Shown here piece after piece: positions 41,736-48,244 of a DNA stretch of 64,000 nucleotides. The notes under the pieces are model-generated. The model ran no database searches, had not been told where the DNA came from, and was given only the letters and a program-made list of their open reading frames with translations. The stretch spans positions 1 through 64,000 of the forward strand of contig NZ_QWEG01000010.1 of assembly GCF_003515685.1 (NCBI RefSeq), in the 5' to 3' direction. The DNA is from Neobacillus notoginsengisoli. GTDB lineage: Bacteria; Bacillota; Bacilli; Bacillales; Cytobacillaceae. Positions within the stretch are counted from its first letter, which is position 1. Each line of letters starts with the position of its first letter. The translations under genes and the position numbers were made by a program.

Positions 41736-41764
41736 GCATAATCGCCTATCCAAGCTAATAAACT
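41736..41764 (+). promoter_or_regulatory. Possible sigma-E promoter of spoIIID
   Basis: GCATAAT (41736-41742), 14 bases, then AATAAACT (41757-41764), six of eight matches to CATACAMT. spoIIID is transcribed by sigma-E in B. subtilis. The leader of about 240 bases is long. Confidence 0.35.
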
Positions 41765-42010
41765 GTTACAAACCTGTACAAGAGAGTGTTTGAGGTGAAG
41801 AGTCGTTTGGGGACTATGTGTATTTAGCTGTGGATCTGTTTAGACCTTATAGGGTCAGAAAGCGAAGCGCTTTTTTGCAAAAGGGCGGATGCTTTCTGCC
41901 GTACCGAAGTCGGGAGCTTTTAGCCTGGTACGGAAGGCAGTATTTCGTCGAAGAGATAAGCGGGTCTCATTTCACACTTCTCACATCCAACCTAAGGGAG
42001 GGCGAGTGGT

Positions 42011-42283
42011 GTGCACGATTACATCAAAGAGCGAACTATCAAGATTGGAAAGTATATCGTGGAGACGAGGAAAACAGTTCGCGTGATTGCGAAGGAGTTC
42101 GGCGTATCCAAAAGTACAGTCCATAAAGATTTGACGGAAAGATTGCCAGAAATCAGTCCTGAGCTTGCAAACGAAGTAAAGGAAATTCTTGATTACCATA
42201 AATCGATTCGCCATCTGCGCGGCGGTGAAGCCACGAAAATGAAGTACCAGAAGGAAGAGGCTGAAAGCGAGCCTGTGAAGTAA
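42011..42283 (+). CDS. spoIIID: Sporulation transcriptional regulator SpoIIID
   Basis: 90 residues, nearly identical in its first 75 to B. subtilis SpoIIID as I know it (MHDYIKERTIKIGKYIVET...). The helix-turn-helix VRVIAKEFGVSKSTVHKDLTERLP is followed by a basic C-terminal region. It activates and represses sigma-E and sigma-K genes in the mother cell. The start is GTG 42011 after AAGGGAGGG. A non-matching overlapping ORF upstream is rejected. Confidence 0.97.
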   Translation: MHDYIKERTIKIGKYIVETRKTVRVIAKEFGVSKSTVHKDLTERLPEISPELANEVKEILDYHKSIRHLRGGEATKMKYQKEEAESEPVK

Positions 42284-42366
42284 AGACTTTCCTCCTAAAT
42301 TTTTAACAAATTTCGTCAAATTTTTTACAGAAATGCCCGGAAAAGGTATGGAAAACGGAATCATTA

Positions 42367-42375
42367 TGATACAAT
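42367..42375 (+). promoter_or_regulatory. Extended -10 promoter of mbl
   Basis: TGATACAAT at 42367-42375 is an extended -10 (TGn plus TACAAT), about 53 bases before the mbl ATG. No good -35 is visible. Confidence 0.45.
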
Positions 42376-42428
42376 AAACAATTAGGACAGTATGTGGAAT
42401 CCGTTTTTCAAGGAGGAAGAAAGAAGCA

Positions 42429-43430
42429 ATGTTTGCAAGGGATATAGGGATCGATCTGGGAACGGCCAACGTGCTTATACACGTAAAGGGCCGTGGAATT
42501 GTATTGAATGAGCCAGCTGTAGTTGCCATTGATAAAAATACGAACAGGGTACTCGCGGTAGGTGAGGAAGCTCGCCGCATGGTAGGGCGTACACCTGGCA
42601 ATATCGTGGCCATCCGACCACTAAAGGATGGCGTCATCGCAGACTTTGACGTAACGGAAGCAATGCTTAAACACTTCATTAACAAACTTGATGTAAAAGG
42701 CTTTTTATCGAAACCACGCATTTTGATTTGCTGCCCGACAAATGTGACAAGTGTTGAGCAAAAAGCGATCAGGGAAGCTGCTGAAAAAAGCGGCGGCAAG
42801 AAAATTTATCTTGAAGAAGAGCCGAAAGTCGCTGCAATCGGCGCCGGCATGGATATCTTCCAACCCAGCGGCAATATGGTCGTCGATATCGGGGGAGGAA
42901 CAACAGATGTTGCTGTCCTTTCCATGGGCGATATCGTCACTTCCTCCTCGATTAAAATGGCTGGTGATAAATTCGATGCGGAAATACTCAGCTATATTAA
43001 ACGTGAATATAAGCTGTTAATTGGAGAACGGACATCTGAGGATATTAAAGTCAATATTGCGACTGTGTTTCCGGGCTCAAGACAGGAGTCAATGGATATC
43101 CGCGGCCGGGATATGGTCTCAGGACTTCCTAGAACGATTACCGTCCATTCAGGCGAAATTGAGCAAGCACTTCGCGAATCGGTTGCTGTCATCGTCCAGG
43201 CGGCAAAAAGTGTTCTTGAAAGGACTCCGCCAGAGCTTTCCGCAGACATTATCGACCGCGGCGTCATCCTGACAGGAGGCGGCGCCCTGCTTCACGGAAT
43301 TGACCACCTCTTGGCAGAAGAGTTGAAAGTACCTGTTCTCATTGCCGAGAATCCGATGGACTGTGTCGCAATCGGGACAGGAATCATGCTTGATAACATT
43401 GATAGAATTTCCAGACGGAAATTAGGTTGA
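42429..43430 (+). CDS. mbl: Rod shape-determining protein Mbl (MreB-like actin)
   Basis: 333 residues, the same as B. subtilis Mbl. Actin-fold ATP motifs are visible: DIGIDLGTANVLIHVKGRG (phosphate 1), VVDIGGGTTDVAVLS (phosphate 2) and LTGGGALLHGIDHLL (adenosine). It forms membrane-bound filaments guiding sidewall synthesis. AAGGAGGAAG precedes the ATG. In B. subtilis flhO-flhP follow mbl; here they are absent. Confidence 0.95.
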   Translation: MFARDIGIDLGTANVLIHVKGRGIVLNEPAVVAIDKNTNRVLAVGEEARRMVGRTPGNIVAIRPLKDGVIADFDVTEAMLKHFINKLDVKGFLSKPRILICCPTNVTSVEQKAIREAAEKSGGKKIYLEEEPKVAAIGAGMDIFQPSGNMVVDIGGGTTDVAVLSMGDIVTSSSIKMAGDKFDAEILSYIKREYKLLIGERTSEDIKVNIATVFPGSRQESMDIRGRDMVSGLPRTITVHSGEIEQALRESVAVIVQAAKSVLERTPPELSADIIDRGVILTGGGALLHGIDHLLAEELKVPVLIAENPMDCVAIGTGIMLDNIDRISRRKLG

Positions 43431-43511
43431 GGAACTAGCGAGGAAGCTGCTTGCAAAAGGGCGTATGGCTTATAATTCTGAGCAATTGATCCTCCCTGGC
43501 TGTAATACCAA

Positions 43512-43556
43512 GGACCTGGCTGAAACTACATGTTTCCGCCGGGTTCTTTTAATTTT
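43512..43556 (+). terminator. Terminator of mbl
   Basis: GGACCTGGCTGAAAC and GTTTCCGCCGGGTTC pair with some G-U pairs (43512-43546), followed by TTTTAATTTT. The rest of the gap to 43763 has a TATAAT at 43663-43668 without a clear -35, and no supported gene. Confidence 0.75.
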
Positions 43557-43763
43557 GTCCGAATTAAAGTTGTTTCCATCACTTTTTTGTGCAAAATCCG
43601 ATGTAAACAGCCGCTTTTTACAGTTTTCTGCAAAAAAAGCTGTTTAATTTTTATTTTTTTCTTATAATAGGGATAAAGATAGAAAAGAGTTCTGTCTTTC
43701 TTTTGCAAAAAAAGGTGACCAGGCCGGTTCAGCTGGCAGGTCTTCCGTTAAAAGGAGTATACT

Positions 43764-44051
43764 ATGTCTTCTACAACATATAAGCATCAGGAGCCGAAAA
43801 CGCGTGAACAATATAAGAAAGCAAGCCGCGAACAAAAGGCAAAAGCGCCATCGGCTTCAGGGGAAAGGAAGCGGATTCGTATTCGGCTTATTCCTATTTG
43901 GCTGCGAATCATTCTGTTTCTCCTCCTGATCATCGTTTGTGCAGGCGGAGGGGCCATGTTTGGCTATGGCGTGCTTGGGGAAGGAAAGCCGGCGGATGTC
44001 TTTAAGGAATCGACCTGGCTGCATATCCGCGATATTGTAACCCAAAAATAA
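43764..44051 (+). CDS. EpuA-family small membrane protein (annotated elsewhere as RNA polymerase 'subunit beta')
   Basis: 95 residues: a basic, disordered N-terminus (residues 1-40), one membrane helix (IWLRIILFLLLIIVCAGGGAMFGYGVL) and a short C-terminal tail. The pattern fits the EpuA family (PF11772) found between mbl/flhOP and fabZ in many Bacillaceae. The name 'DNA-directed RNA polymerase subunit beta' used for it in databases is misleading; function is unknown. AAAAGGAG precedes the ATG. Confidence 0.75.
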   Translation: MSSTTYKHQEPKTREQYKKASREQKAKAPSASGERKRIRIRLIPIWLRIILFLLLIIVCAGGGAMFGYGVLGEGKPADVFKESTWLHIRDIVTQK

Positions 44052-44052
44052 A

Positions 44053-44350
44053 TTATATAGGTTGAACTGACGAATGATGAATAGTTGATTGGAGCGGAAG
44101 GTACGTAGACTCCTCGAAAATGCTACGCATTTTCCTCGTGCATAGTCCATTCGAGGAAGCTATTTGTCCTGCGGGATGAAGCGGCAAGTGGAGACACCGC
44201 AGGCGCCTTGGCGCTGAGGAGGCTCCACTGACGCCCCGCGGAAAGCGAAGTGCCTCGCGACAGGCAAAAACCGCCTGTCACTGCGATGCTGATTCACAGA
44301 AGCTTTCCTTTATGGAGCGCAAATCAACAACAATGTTCAAAAATAATGTT
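44053..44350 (+). repeat. Full-length dispersed repeat (copy 5)
   Basis: It runs from TATAGGTTGAACTGACGAATG through GTTGATTGGAGCGGAAGG, GTCCTGCGGGATGAAGCGGC, GGCTCCACTGACGCCCCGCG and GAAGTGCCTCGCGACAGG to GGAGCGCAAATCAACAAC and TGTTCAAAAA. The ends form an imperfect inverted repeat. It shares its outer module with copy 2 in the atp operon and its flanks with copy 4. It has no coding potential and lies between the EpuA-like gene and fabZ. Confidence 0.75.
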
Positions 44351-44440
44351 CATTATAGATTTGGAAGGGGAAACCCTTCCTTTTTGTATTGAGAAAAAGT
44401 AAAATGGGATTAGTGGTTCATATTAGGAGGAGGTACTAAA

Positions 44441-44878
44441 ATGCTTGATATTAAACAAATTAAAGAAATTATTCCTCACCGTTATCCATTTTTGCTTATT
44501 GATAAAATTCTTGAGGTCGAAGAAGGCAAAAAAGCCGTGGGGCTGAAAAATGTCAGTGCGAACGAAGAGTTCTTCAACGGACACTTCCCTGATTTTCCTG
44601 TCATGCCGGGCGTGCTGATTGTCGAAGCTTTGGCTCAAGTAGGCGCGGTCGCTATGCTGAAACAGGAGGATAACCGCGGTAAGCTGGCCTTTTTCACTGG
44701 TATTGACAAGTGCCGTTTTAAAAAGCAAGTCTACCCGGGCGACCAGGTCCGACTAGAAGTTGAAATGCTCCGTTTCCGTGGGCCAATGGGTAAAGGCAAA
44801 GGAGTTGCAACTGTAAACGGAGAGCTTGTCTGCGAAACGGAAATCATGTTCGCCATTATTGATAACGAAAAAAAGTAA
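44441..44878 (+). CDS. fabZ: 3-hydroxyacyl-ACP dehydratase FabZ
   Basis: 145 residues with the hot-dog fold. The catalytic His in [21 protein letters not shown] and the Glu of the same segment, 14 residues later, are present. The [15 protein letters not shown] start is typical. It dehydrates 3-hydroxyacyl-ACP in type II fatty acid synthesis. AGGAGGAGG precedes the ATG. Position after mbl agrees with B. subtilis ywpB. Confidence 0.96.
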   Translation: MLDIKQIKEIIPHRYPFLLIDKILEVEEGKKAVGLKNVSANEEFFNGHFPDFPVMPGVLIVEALAQVGAVAMLKQEDNRGKLAFFTGIDKCRFKKQVYPGDQVRLEVEMLRFRGPMGKGKGVATVNGELVCETEIMFAIIDNEKK

Positions 44879-44880
44879 AA

Positions 44881-44954
44881 AAACGTCCAAACTTAGTATA
44901 GAGAATCCGAATGGCATTCCCCCTATCTATGGGGGAGACGTTCCTTTTTATAGG
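44881..44954 (+). terminator. Probable terminator of fabZ
   Basis: ACGTCC at 44882 can pair with GGAGACGT near 44933-44940, and an inner CCCCC...GGGGG stem lies at about 44918-44935. CCTTTTTAT follows. Confidence 0.6.
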
Positions 44955-45025
44955 TATTTGTCCTTATTTTAGGCAAATATGGTTTAAGTTAAGAAAAATA
45001 GTTTATTTAGTAGAACATGTTCAAG

Positions 45026-45088
45026 CATACAGTGCCGCATAGGATTTCACCACGACGGGAACTGGCACTGTATGTTTCTTTTTTTTTG
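45026..45088 (+). terminator. Isolated hairpin with T tract, possibly the 3' end of a small RNA
   Basis: CATACAGTGCC (45026-45036) and GGCACTGTATG (45063-45074) form an 11-bp perfect stem over a 26-base loop, followed by TTTC and nine T residues. The fabZ terminator lies 75 bases upstream, so a separate short transcript is possible; no clear promoter was found. Confidence 0.6.
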
Positions 45089-45201
45089 CCGGCCAAGCAG
45101 GTTCTTAGTTTCCGGGAAGAATTTTTTCATTTTTGGGCATGATAATCGAAGGCCGATAGATGGTCAGGTACTATCAACCATTATGAAAGGGGCTTTACGG
45201 A

Positions 45202-45519
45202 ATGAGAAACAAGCTTTTTATTTTGTTCGCCGGTCTGGTATGTTCTGTTTTCTTGCTCGGAGGCTGCGGAACAAATAATGATGAACAAAATCCGCCGCCA
45301 CAGGATAATATTCGGAACGACCAAAGGGATATGGAAAATAACAACAATAATAATGATCCGAACATCCAAAATGACGGCAGAGTGGATGAAGACGGCCTTC
45401 TCCGTGATACCGACAACGGGGATAGAGTGAACCCTAACCGGGATGAAGGATTGATGAGGGACAATAATGGAAACCGTCTCGATTTGGATTTGAATGATCA
45501 TGATCATAAGAGGGACTAA
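45202..45519 (+). CDS. Small Asn/Asp-rich lipoprotein
   Basis: 105 residues. The signal ILFAGLVCSVFLLGGC has a good lipobox (LLGGC), predicting lipidation and surface anchoring. The mature part is disordered and extremely rich in Asn and Asp, with repeats of the DxDNGxR/DxNGNR kind and a C-terminal HDHD segment. I recognise no domain. Similar small lipoproteins occur in Bacillaceae, some in spores. GAAAGGGG precedes the ATG and a terminator follows. Confidence 0.75.
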   Translation: MRNKLFILFAGLVCSVFLLGGCGTNNDEQNPPPQDNIRNDQRDMENNNNNNDPNIQNDGRVDEDGLLRDTDNGDRVNPNRDEGLMRDNNGNRLDLDLNDHDHKRD

Positions 45520-45532
45520 AAAGAGCAACTTA

Positions 45533-45563
45533 AAAACCGGCCTTGGAGCCGGTTTTAGTTTTA
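45533..45563 (+). terminator. Terminator of the lipoprotein gene
   Basis: AAAACCGG and CCGGTTTT arms at 45533-45556, followed by AGTTTTAT. Confidence 0.8.
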
Positions 45564-45600
45564 TATCGTATCGTTTATAACTGTGTCTTATGTTGGGTCA

Positions 45601-46029
45601 CTATGCATTTGGCTTAATCTTTGGCTTTTTCTTCAGTTGATCCCGGAATTCATCAAGCAGCGTATCACCATCAAGCCCCTTGTCCAACAGTTGGCCAAGA
45701 AGCAACTCGGCGTAATCCGTTCTCGTTTTTCGGAGACGGCCTTCCAGGAGTACGCTAATATGGCGTTCAAACTTCTTTAGTGTGCATAACCTTGTCTGGA
45801 AAAAGGCAGGGTCATTTTCCCGGCTCGTAATATTGACCTGGACGATAAACTCATTCTCCTTTTCCTCTATTTTTTTGAAATACTCATAAAAAGAAATGTC
45901 TGTATACGCCTCAATAAGCCAATTAGCCTGCTCATCTTCTTTGTTAATAATCAATCCGCTTTCCAAAGGGATTTCGGTCATATCTTCGTTATCAAGAATC
46001 CCAAGGCTGACGAGTCTAAAGGTTTTCAC
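45601..46029 (-). CDS. ywpF: YwpF-like protein
   Basis: 142 residues, beginning MKTFRLVSLGILD, with IPLESGLIINKEDEQ and a RENDPAFFQTRL segment, matching the YwpF-like family (PF14183) of Bacillaceae. There is no signal or membrane helix; function is unknown. AGGAGG precedes the start on the minus strand. It is convergent with the lipoprotein and divergent from ssbB, as ywpF lies near ssbB (ywpH) in B. subtilis. Confidence 0.82.
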   Translation of the reverse strand: MKTFRLVSLGILDNEDMTEIPLESGLIINKEDEQANWLIEAYTDISFYEYFKKIEEKENEFIVQVNITSRENDPAFFQTRLCTLKKFERHISVLLEGRLRKTRTDYAELLLGQLLDKGLDGDTLLDEFRDQLKKKPKIKPNA

Positions 46030-46160
46030 GCCAGTTCGCCTCCTAACAACTGAATTTTCCTGTATTATACCATAATTGCCCTCAAGTCACCTTGCCGGAC
46101 TTGTCGAAAAAAACCAACCTCATCTTGCAAAATAAGACTTATTTTGCAAAAAGGTTAGAA

Positions 46161-46225
46161 AAAAATACTTTTTCCCCTGGCAAAAATGATTTTTCAACAT
46201 AAAAAACTGCGAAAAAAGCACTTTT
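46161..46225 (+). promoter_or_regulatory. ComK boxes upstream of ssbB
   Basis: Three AAAA-N5-TTTT AT-boxes: 46161-46173, 46182-46194 and 46213-46225. The gaps between them are 8 and 18 bases, two of the three spacings reported for functional K-boxes (8, 18, 31). They end 64 bases before the ssbB ATG. B. subtilis ssbB is a ComK target. Confidence 0.75.
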
Positions 46226-46289
46226 GCCGATTTTACTTGCTTGTGCAGGCAGCGCTATGATGGACTCATCCAGGAAAGGAGTTGGAAAG

Positions 46290-46892
46290 ATGATCAATCA
46301 AGTAACGCTTGTCGGCCGCCTGACAAAAGACCCTGAACTGAAAACAACGACTGAAGGACACTCTGTTTCCAATGTCATCCTTGCAGTCAACCGTTCATAT
46401 CGAAACAATCATGGAGAAATCGACACGGACTTTGTCCAGTGTACTTTGTGGAAAAAAGCAGCTGAAAACACAGTTCAATACTGTAGGAAAGGCTCGGTTG
46501 TCGGTATTACGGGCCGAATTCAAACCCGCCATTATGAGAACCAGGAGAGAAAACGGATCTATGTCACCGAGGTTGTGGCTGAGTCAATCCGTTTCCTCAG
46601 CAGCAAACCGGCCGACGCCGGGCATAAGGGAGCGGAGATGCCGAGAATGGAGCCCGTTTCCGATCGAGTGCCATTTCCATTTTCCAGGTCCGAACAAACA
46701 AGCCAGCAGCCGTTTTCGCAGACGCAACCCGAGGCGCAGCATATGCAGCCACAACCCGAAGCGCAGCACACGCAAGCGCAGCCGTCACCTCAGCCACAGT
46801 CACAGCCTCAACCACAGACCCCGACACACGCTTTTTCGTTTGAAAGAACTGAAATCATCCATCCGTCCAAGGAGGAATTCCCAATTGGATAG
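46290..46892 (+). CDS. ssbB: Single-stranded DNA-binding protein, SsbB-type (competence)
   Basis: 200 residues from ATG 46290 after AGGAAAGGAG. The OB-fold spans about residues 1-105 (MINQVTLVGRLTKDPELKTT, DFVQCTLWKKAAENTVQYCRKGSVVGITGRIQTR). The tail is Pro/Gln-rich, with EAQHMQPQP-type repeats, and ends EEFPIG instead of the acidic DDxPF tip of SsbA. B. subtilis SsbB has 113 residues, so this tail is unusually long. Placement next to ywpF and the ComK boxes support a role in DNA uptake and transformation. Confidence 0.88.
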   Translation: MINQVTLVGRLTKDPELKTTTEGHSVSNVILAVNRSYRNNHGEIDTDFVQCTLWKKAAENTVQYCRKGSVVGITGRIQTRHYENQERKRIYVTEVVAESIRFLSSKPADAGHKGAEMPRMEPVSDRVPFPFSRSEQTSQQPFSQTQPEAQHMQPQPEAQHTQAQPSPQPQSQPQPQTPTHAFSFERTEIIHPSKEEFPIG

Positions 46893-47112
46893 ATATAAAA
46901 GCAATGTGGTCGATAGCCTGGAGCATTTGCTCGAAAGCCTGATTAAAATGACGGGCAAAACAAACGAGCATGTCAGTACGCTTCACAAAAGAATTGCGCA
47001 GCTTGAGTGCCGGGTCGCCGAATACGAAACCGAAATGAAACACGGATGCAGATGCCAAACCAATTTGCCCGAACCACCCATAAAGGAAACCAGCTTCCTC
47101 ATCCACCTATGA
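46885..47112 (+). CDS. Small coiled-coil protein overlapping the end of ssbB
   Basis: 75 residues from TTG 46885, with AAGGAGG at 46869-46875 spaced nine bases. It overlaps the last codons of ssbB in another frame, suggesting translational coupling. The sequence begins MDRYKSNVVDSLEHLLESL and has a heptad-like middle (VSTLHKRIAQLECRVAEYETEM) followed by CRC cysteines. I recognise no family. The ribosome binding site, operon position and following terminator support a real gene. Confidence 0.6.
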   Translation: MDRYKSNVVDSLEHLLESLIKMTGKTNEHVSTLHKRIAQLECRVAEYETEMKHGCRCQTNLPEPPIKETSFLIHL

Positions 47113-47190
47113 GTACCACGCAACAAAAAATAGATCTCCACAAAACCATTTCAAATACAAAGTCAAAACGATCCCCCGCAAACAGCCCCA

Positions 47191-47226
47191 CACCCTCCGC
47201 CGGCCTAAAAGCCGGTGTTTTTTTCC
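47191..47226 (+). terminator. Terminator after the ssbB operon
   Basis: GCCGGC and GCCGGT arms, with flanking ACC/GGT pairing, around CTAAAA, then seven T residues. Confidence 0.82.
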
Positions 47227-47232
47227 CCACAC

Positions 47233-47379
47233 TTTAGGGGCAGTAAGCCTCCTCAGGAGGCAACTGCCCCTAAAGGTCCGATTGGTGAATTAAGATTTTT
47301 CTTAGGGCTTCAGCCCTTAGAAAAATCAATTGGGCTTTGCGCGACTAACCATCAGTAGGGAAGGGCACCCTATTGATGG
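47233..47379. repeat. Three consecutive long palindromes
   Basis: CTTTAGGGGCAGT...ACTGCCCCTAAAG with an inner GCCTCC/GGAGGC stem (47232-47275); GATTTTTCT-AGGGCT/AGCCCT-AGAAAAATC (47294-47327); and CCATCAGTAGGG/CCCTATTGATGG (47349-47379). They are non-coding and have no T tract after the first two. Confidence 0.7.
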
Positions 47380-47395
47380 AAGATTCACTTTATGG

Positions 47396-47467
47396 GTGAG
47401 GCAGGGGGACGGTTCTGCTGCTTCATTCGGGACCCGAATGAAGCGCTGGAACCGTCCCCTGCTTCAC
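47396..47467. repeat. REP-like palindrome, copy A
   Basis: A hairpin of about 70 bases: GCAGGGGGACGGTTC, TGCT, GCTTCATTCGG, GAC, CCGAATGAAGC, GCTG, GAACCGTCCCCTGC. A second copy with 3-4 changes lies at 59729-59800. Its size and structure resemble bacterial REP elements mobilised by RAYT transposases; no such transposase is in the window. Confidence 0.8.
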
Positions 47468-47543
47468 TTCCAAAAAATTTAGGTGAATTGAATATTTTGT
47501 GCCGGTTGGGGAATACTGTTCTTAAAACCCCCTGTTATATAGA

Positions 47544-47580
47544 AGAAGCCGCTGAATTGCCAATTCAGCGGCTTTTTCCG
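47544..47580. terminator. Hairpin terminator before the 47671 gene
   Basis: AAGCCGCTGAATTG and CAATTCAGCGGCTT arms (about 47546-47575), then TTTTTCC. A weak ORF at 47392-47619 runs through it and the REP palindrome and is not accepted. Confidence 0.75.
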
Positions 47581-47670
47581 TATTATTTTACTCTAAATGG
47601 AAAAAATATATTGGAATAACAACCGGCGTATACTAAGATAGAAGAAAAACAACCAATGAGGTGTCGGCCC

Positions 47671-48099
47671 ATGACAGTAGACCAGCAGCCAATCCTGGCT
47701 TTCGTCGGGAAGAAGAAAACAAATAACGTCCTCCAAATCCAACAGCTTCCAGGCTTTTCAGATGCCATCAGCCTTTCAAAACCGGCAAATAACTCAAAAT
47801 TGGACAATACTTACCAATTCATTTATCCTGACCAAAACCCCACGTCGAGTATTATTATCAATAGAACTTCAGCCTCACTTCCAATCCAGCTCACCATCAC
47901 TCCCAACTCACTTATCCTAACAGCCTTAGAAACTCCTATTTCACCCGAATTAATGGTAAATATGTTTAAAAGCTTCATAGTCAAAAAAGGAAATACCGGC
48001 ATGTATTTAACAACCAGACCAAAAAAGAAAGTCAGGGGCATTGAAAAAAATGAACCACATGCCATAACGGAAAGCAGGGAACTCTTGCCGGAAAAATAG
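47671..48099 (+). CDS. Hypothetical protein, no recognised domain
   Basis: 142 residues from ATG 47671, with GAGGTG at 47658-47663; an ATG at 47656 is also in frame but lacks spacing. The sequence is soluble with mixed alpha/beta character: IINRTSASLPIQLTITPNSLILTALE is beta-like and the C-terminus is Lys/Arg-rich (TTRPKKKVRGIEKN). No signal peptide or motif is recognised. The base composition is more AT-rich than its neighbour ywqA. It is convergent with ywqA. Confidence 0.6.
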   Translation: MTVDQQPILAFVGKKKTNNVLQIQQLPGFSDAISLSKPANNSKLDNTYQFIYPDQNPTSSIIINRTSASLPIQLTITPNSLILTALETPISPELMVNMFKSFIVKKGNTGMYLTTRPKKKVRGIEKNEPHAITESRELLPEK

Positions 48100-48198
48100 A
48101 CACCGGGAAAGCACAAGACGGACGGAGCAATAATCAGCCGAAAATTTTAACAGCAAATTTTCTTCAACTTATTTGGTTGAACCCGAAGATAATAGAAA

Positions 48199-48230
48199 AG
48201 GCAGCCTCCCAAAAAGGGGGCTGCCACCTT
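48199..48230 (-). terminator. Terminator of ywqA
   Basis: GGCAGCctCCC and GGgGGCTGCC arms around AAAAAG. On the minus strand TTTTCTATT follows. Confidence 0.8.
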
Positions 48231-48244
48231 TCTTCCGTCAACAT

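Noticed and set aside
41818-42126. 102-codon ORF before and overlapping spoIIID
   Set aside because: It overlaps the start of spoIIID out of frame, has no recognisable domain and poor translation signals.
47392-47619. 75-codon ORF over the REP-like palindrome
   Set aside because: It reads through a hairpin repeat and a terminator and has no ribosome binding site.
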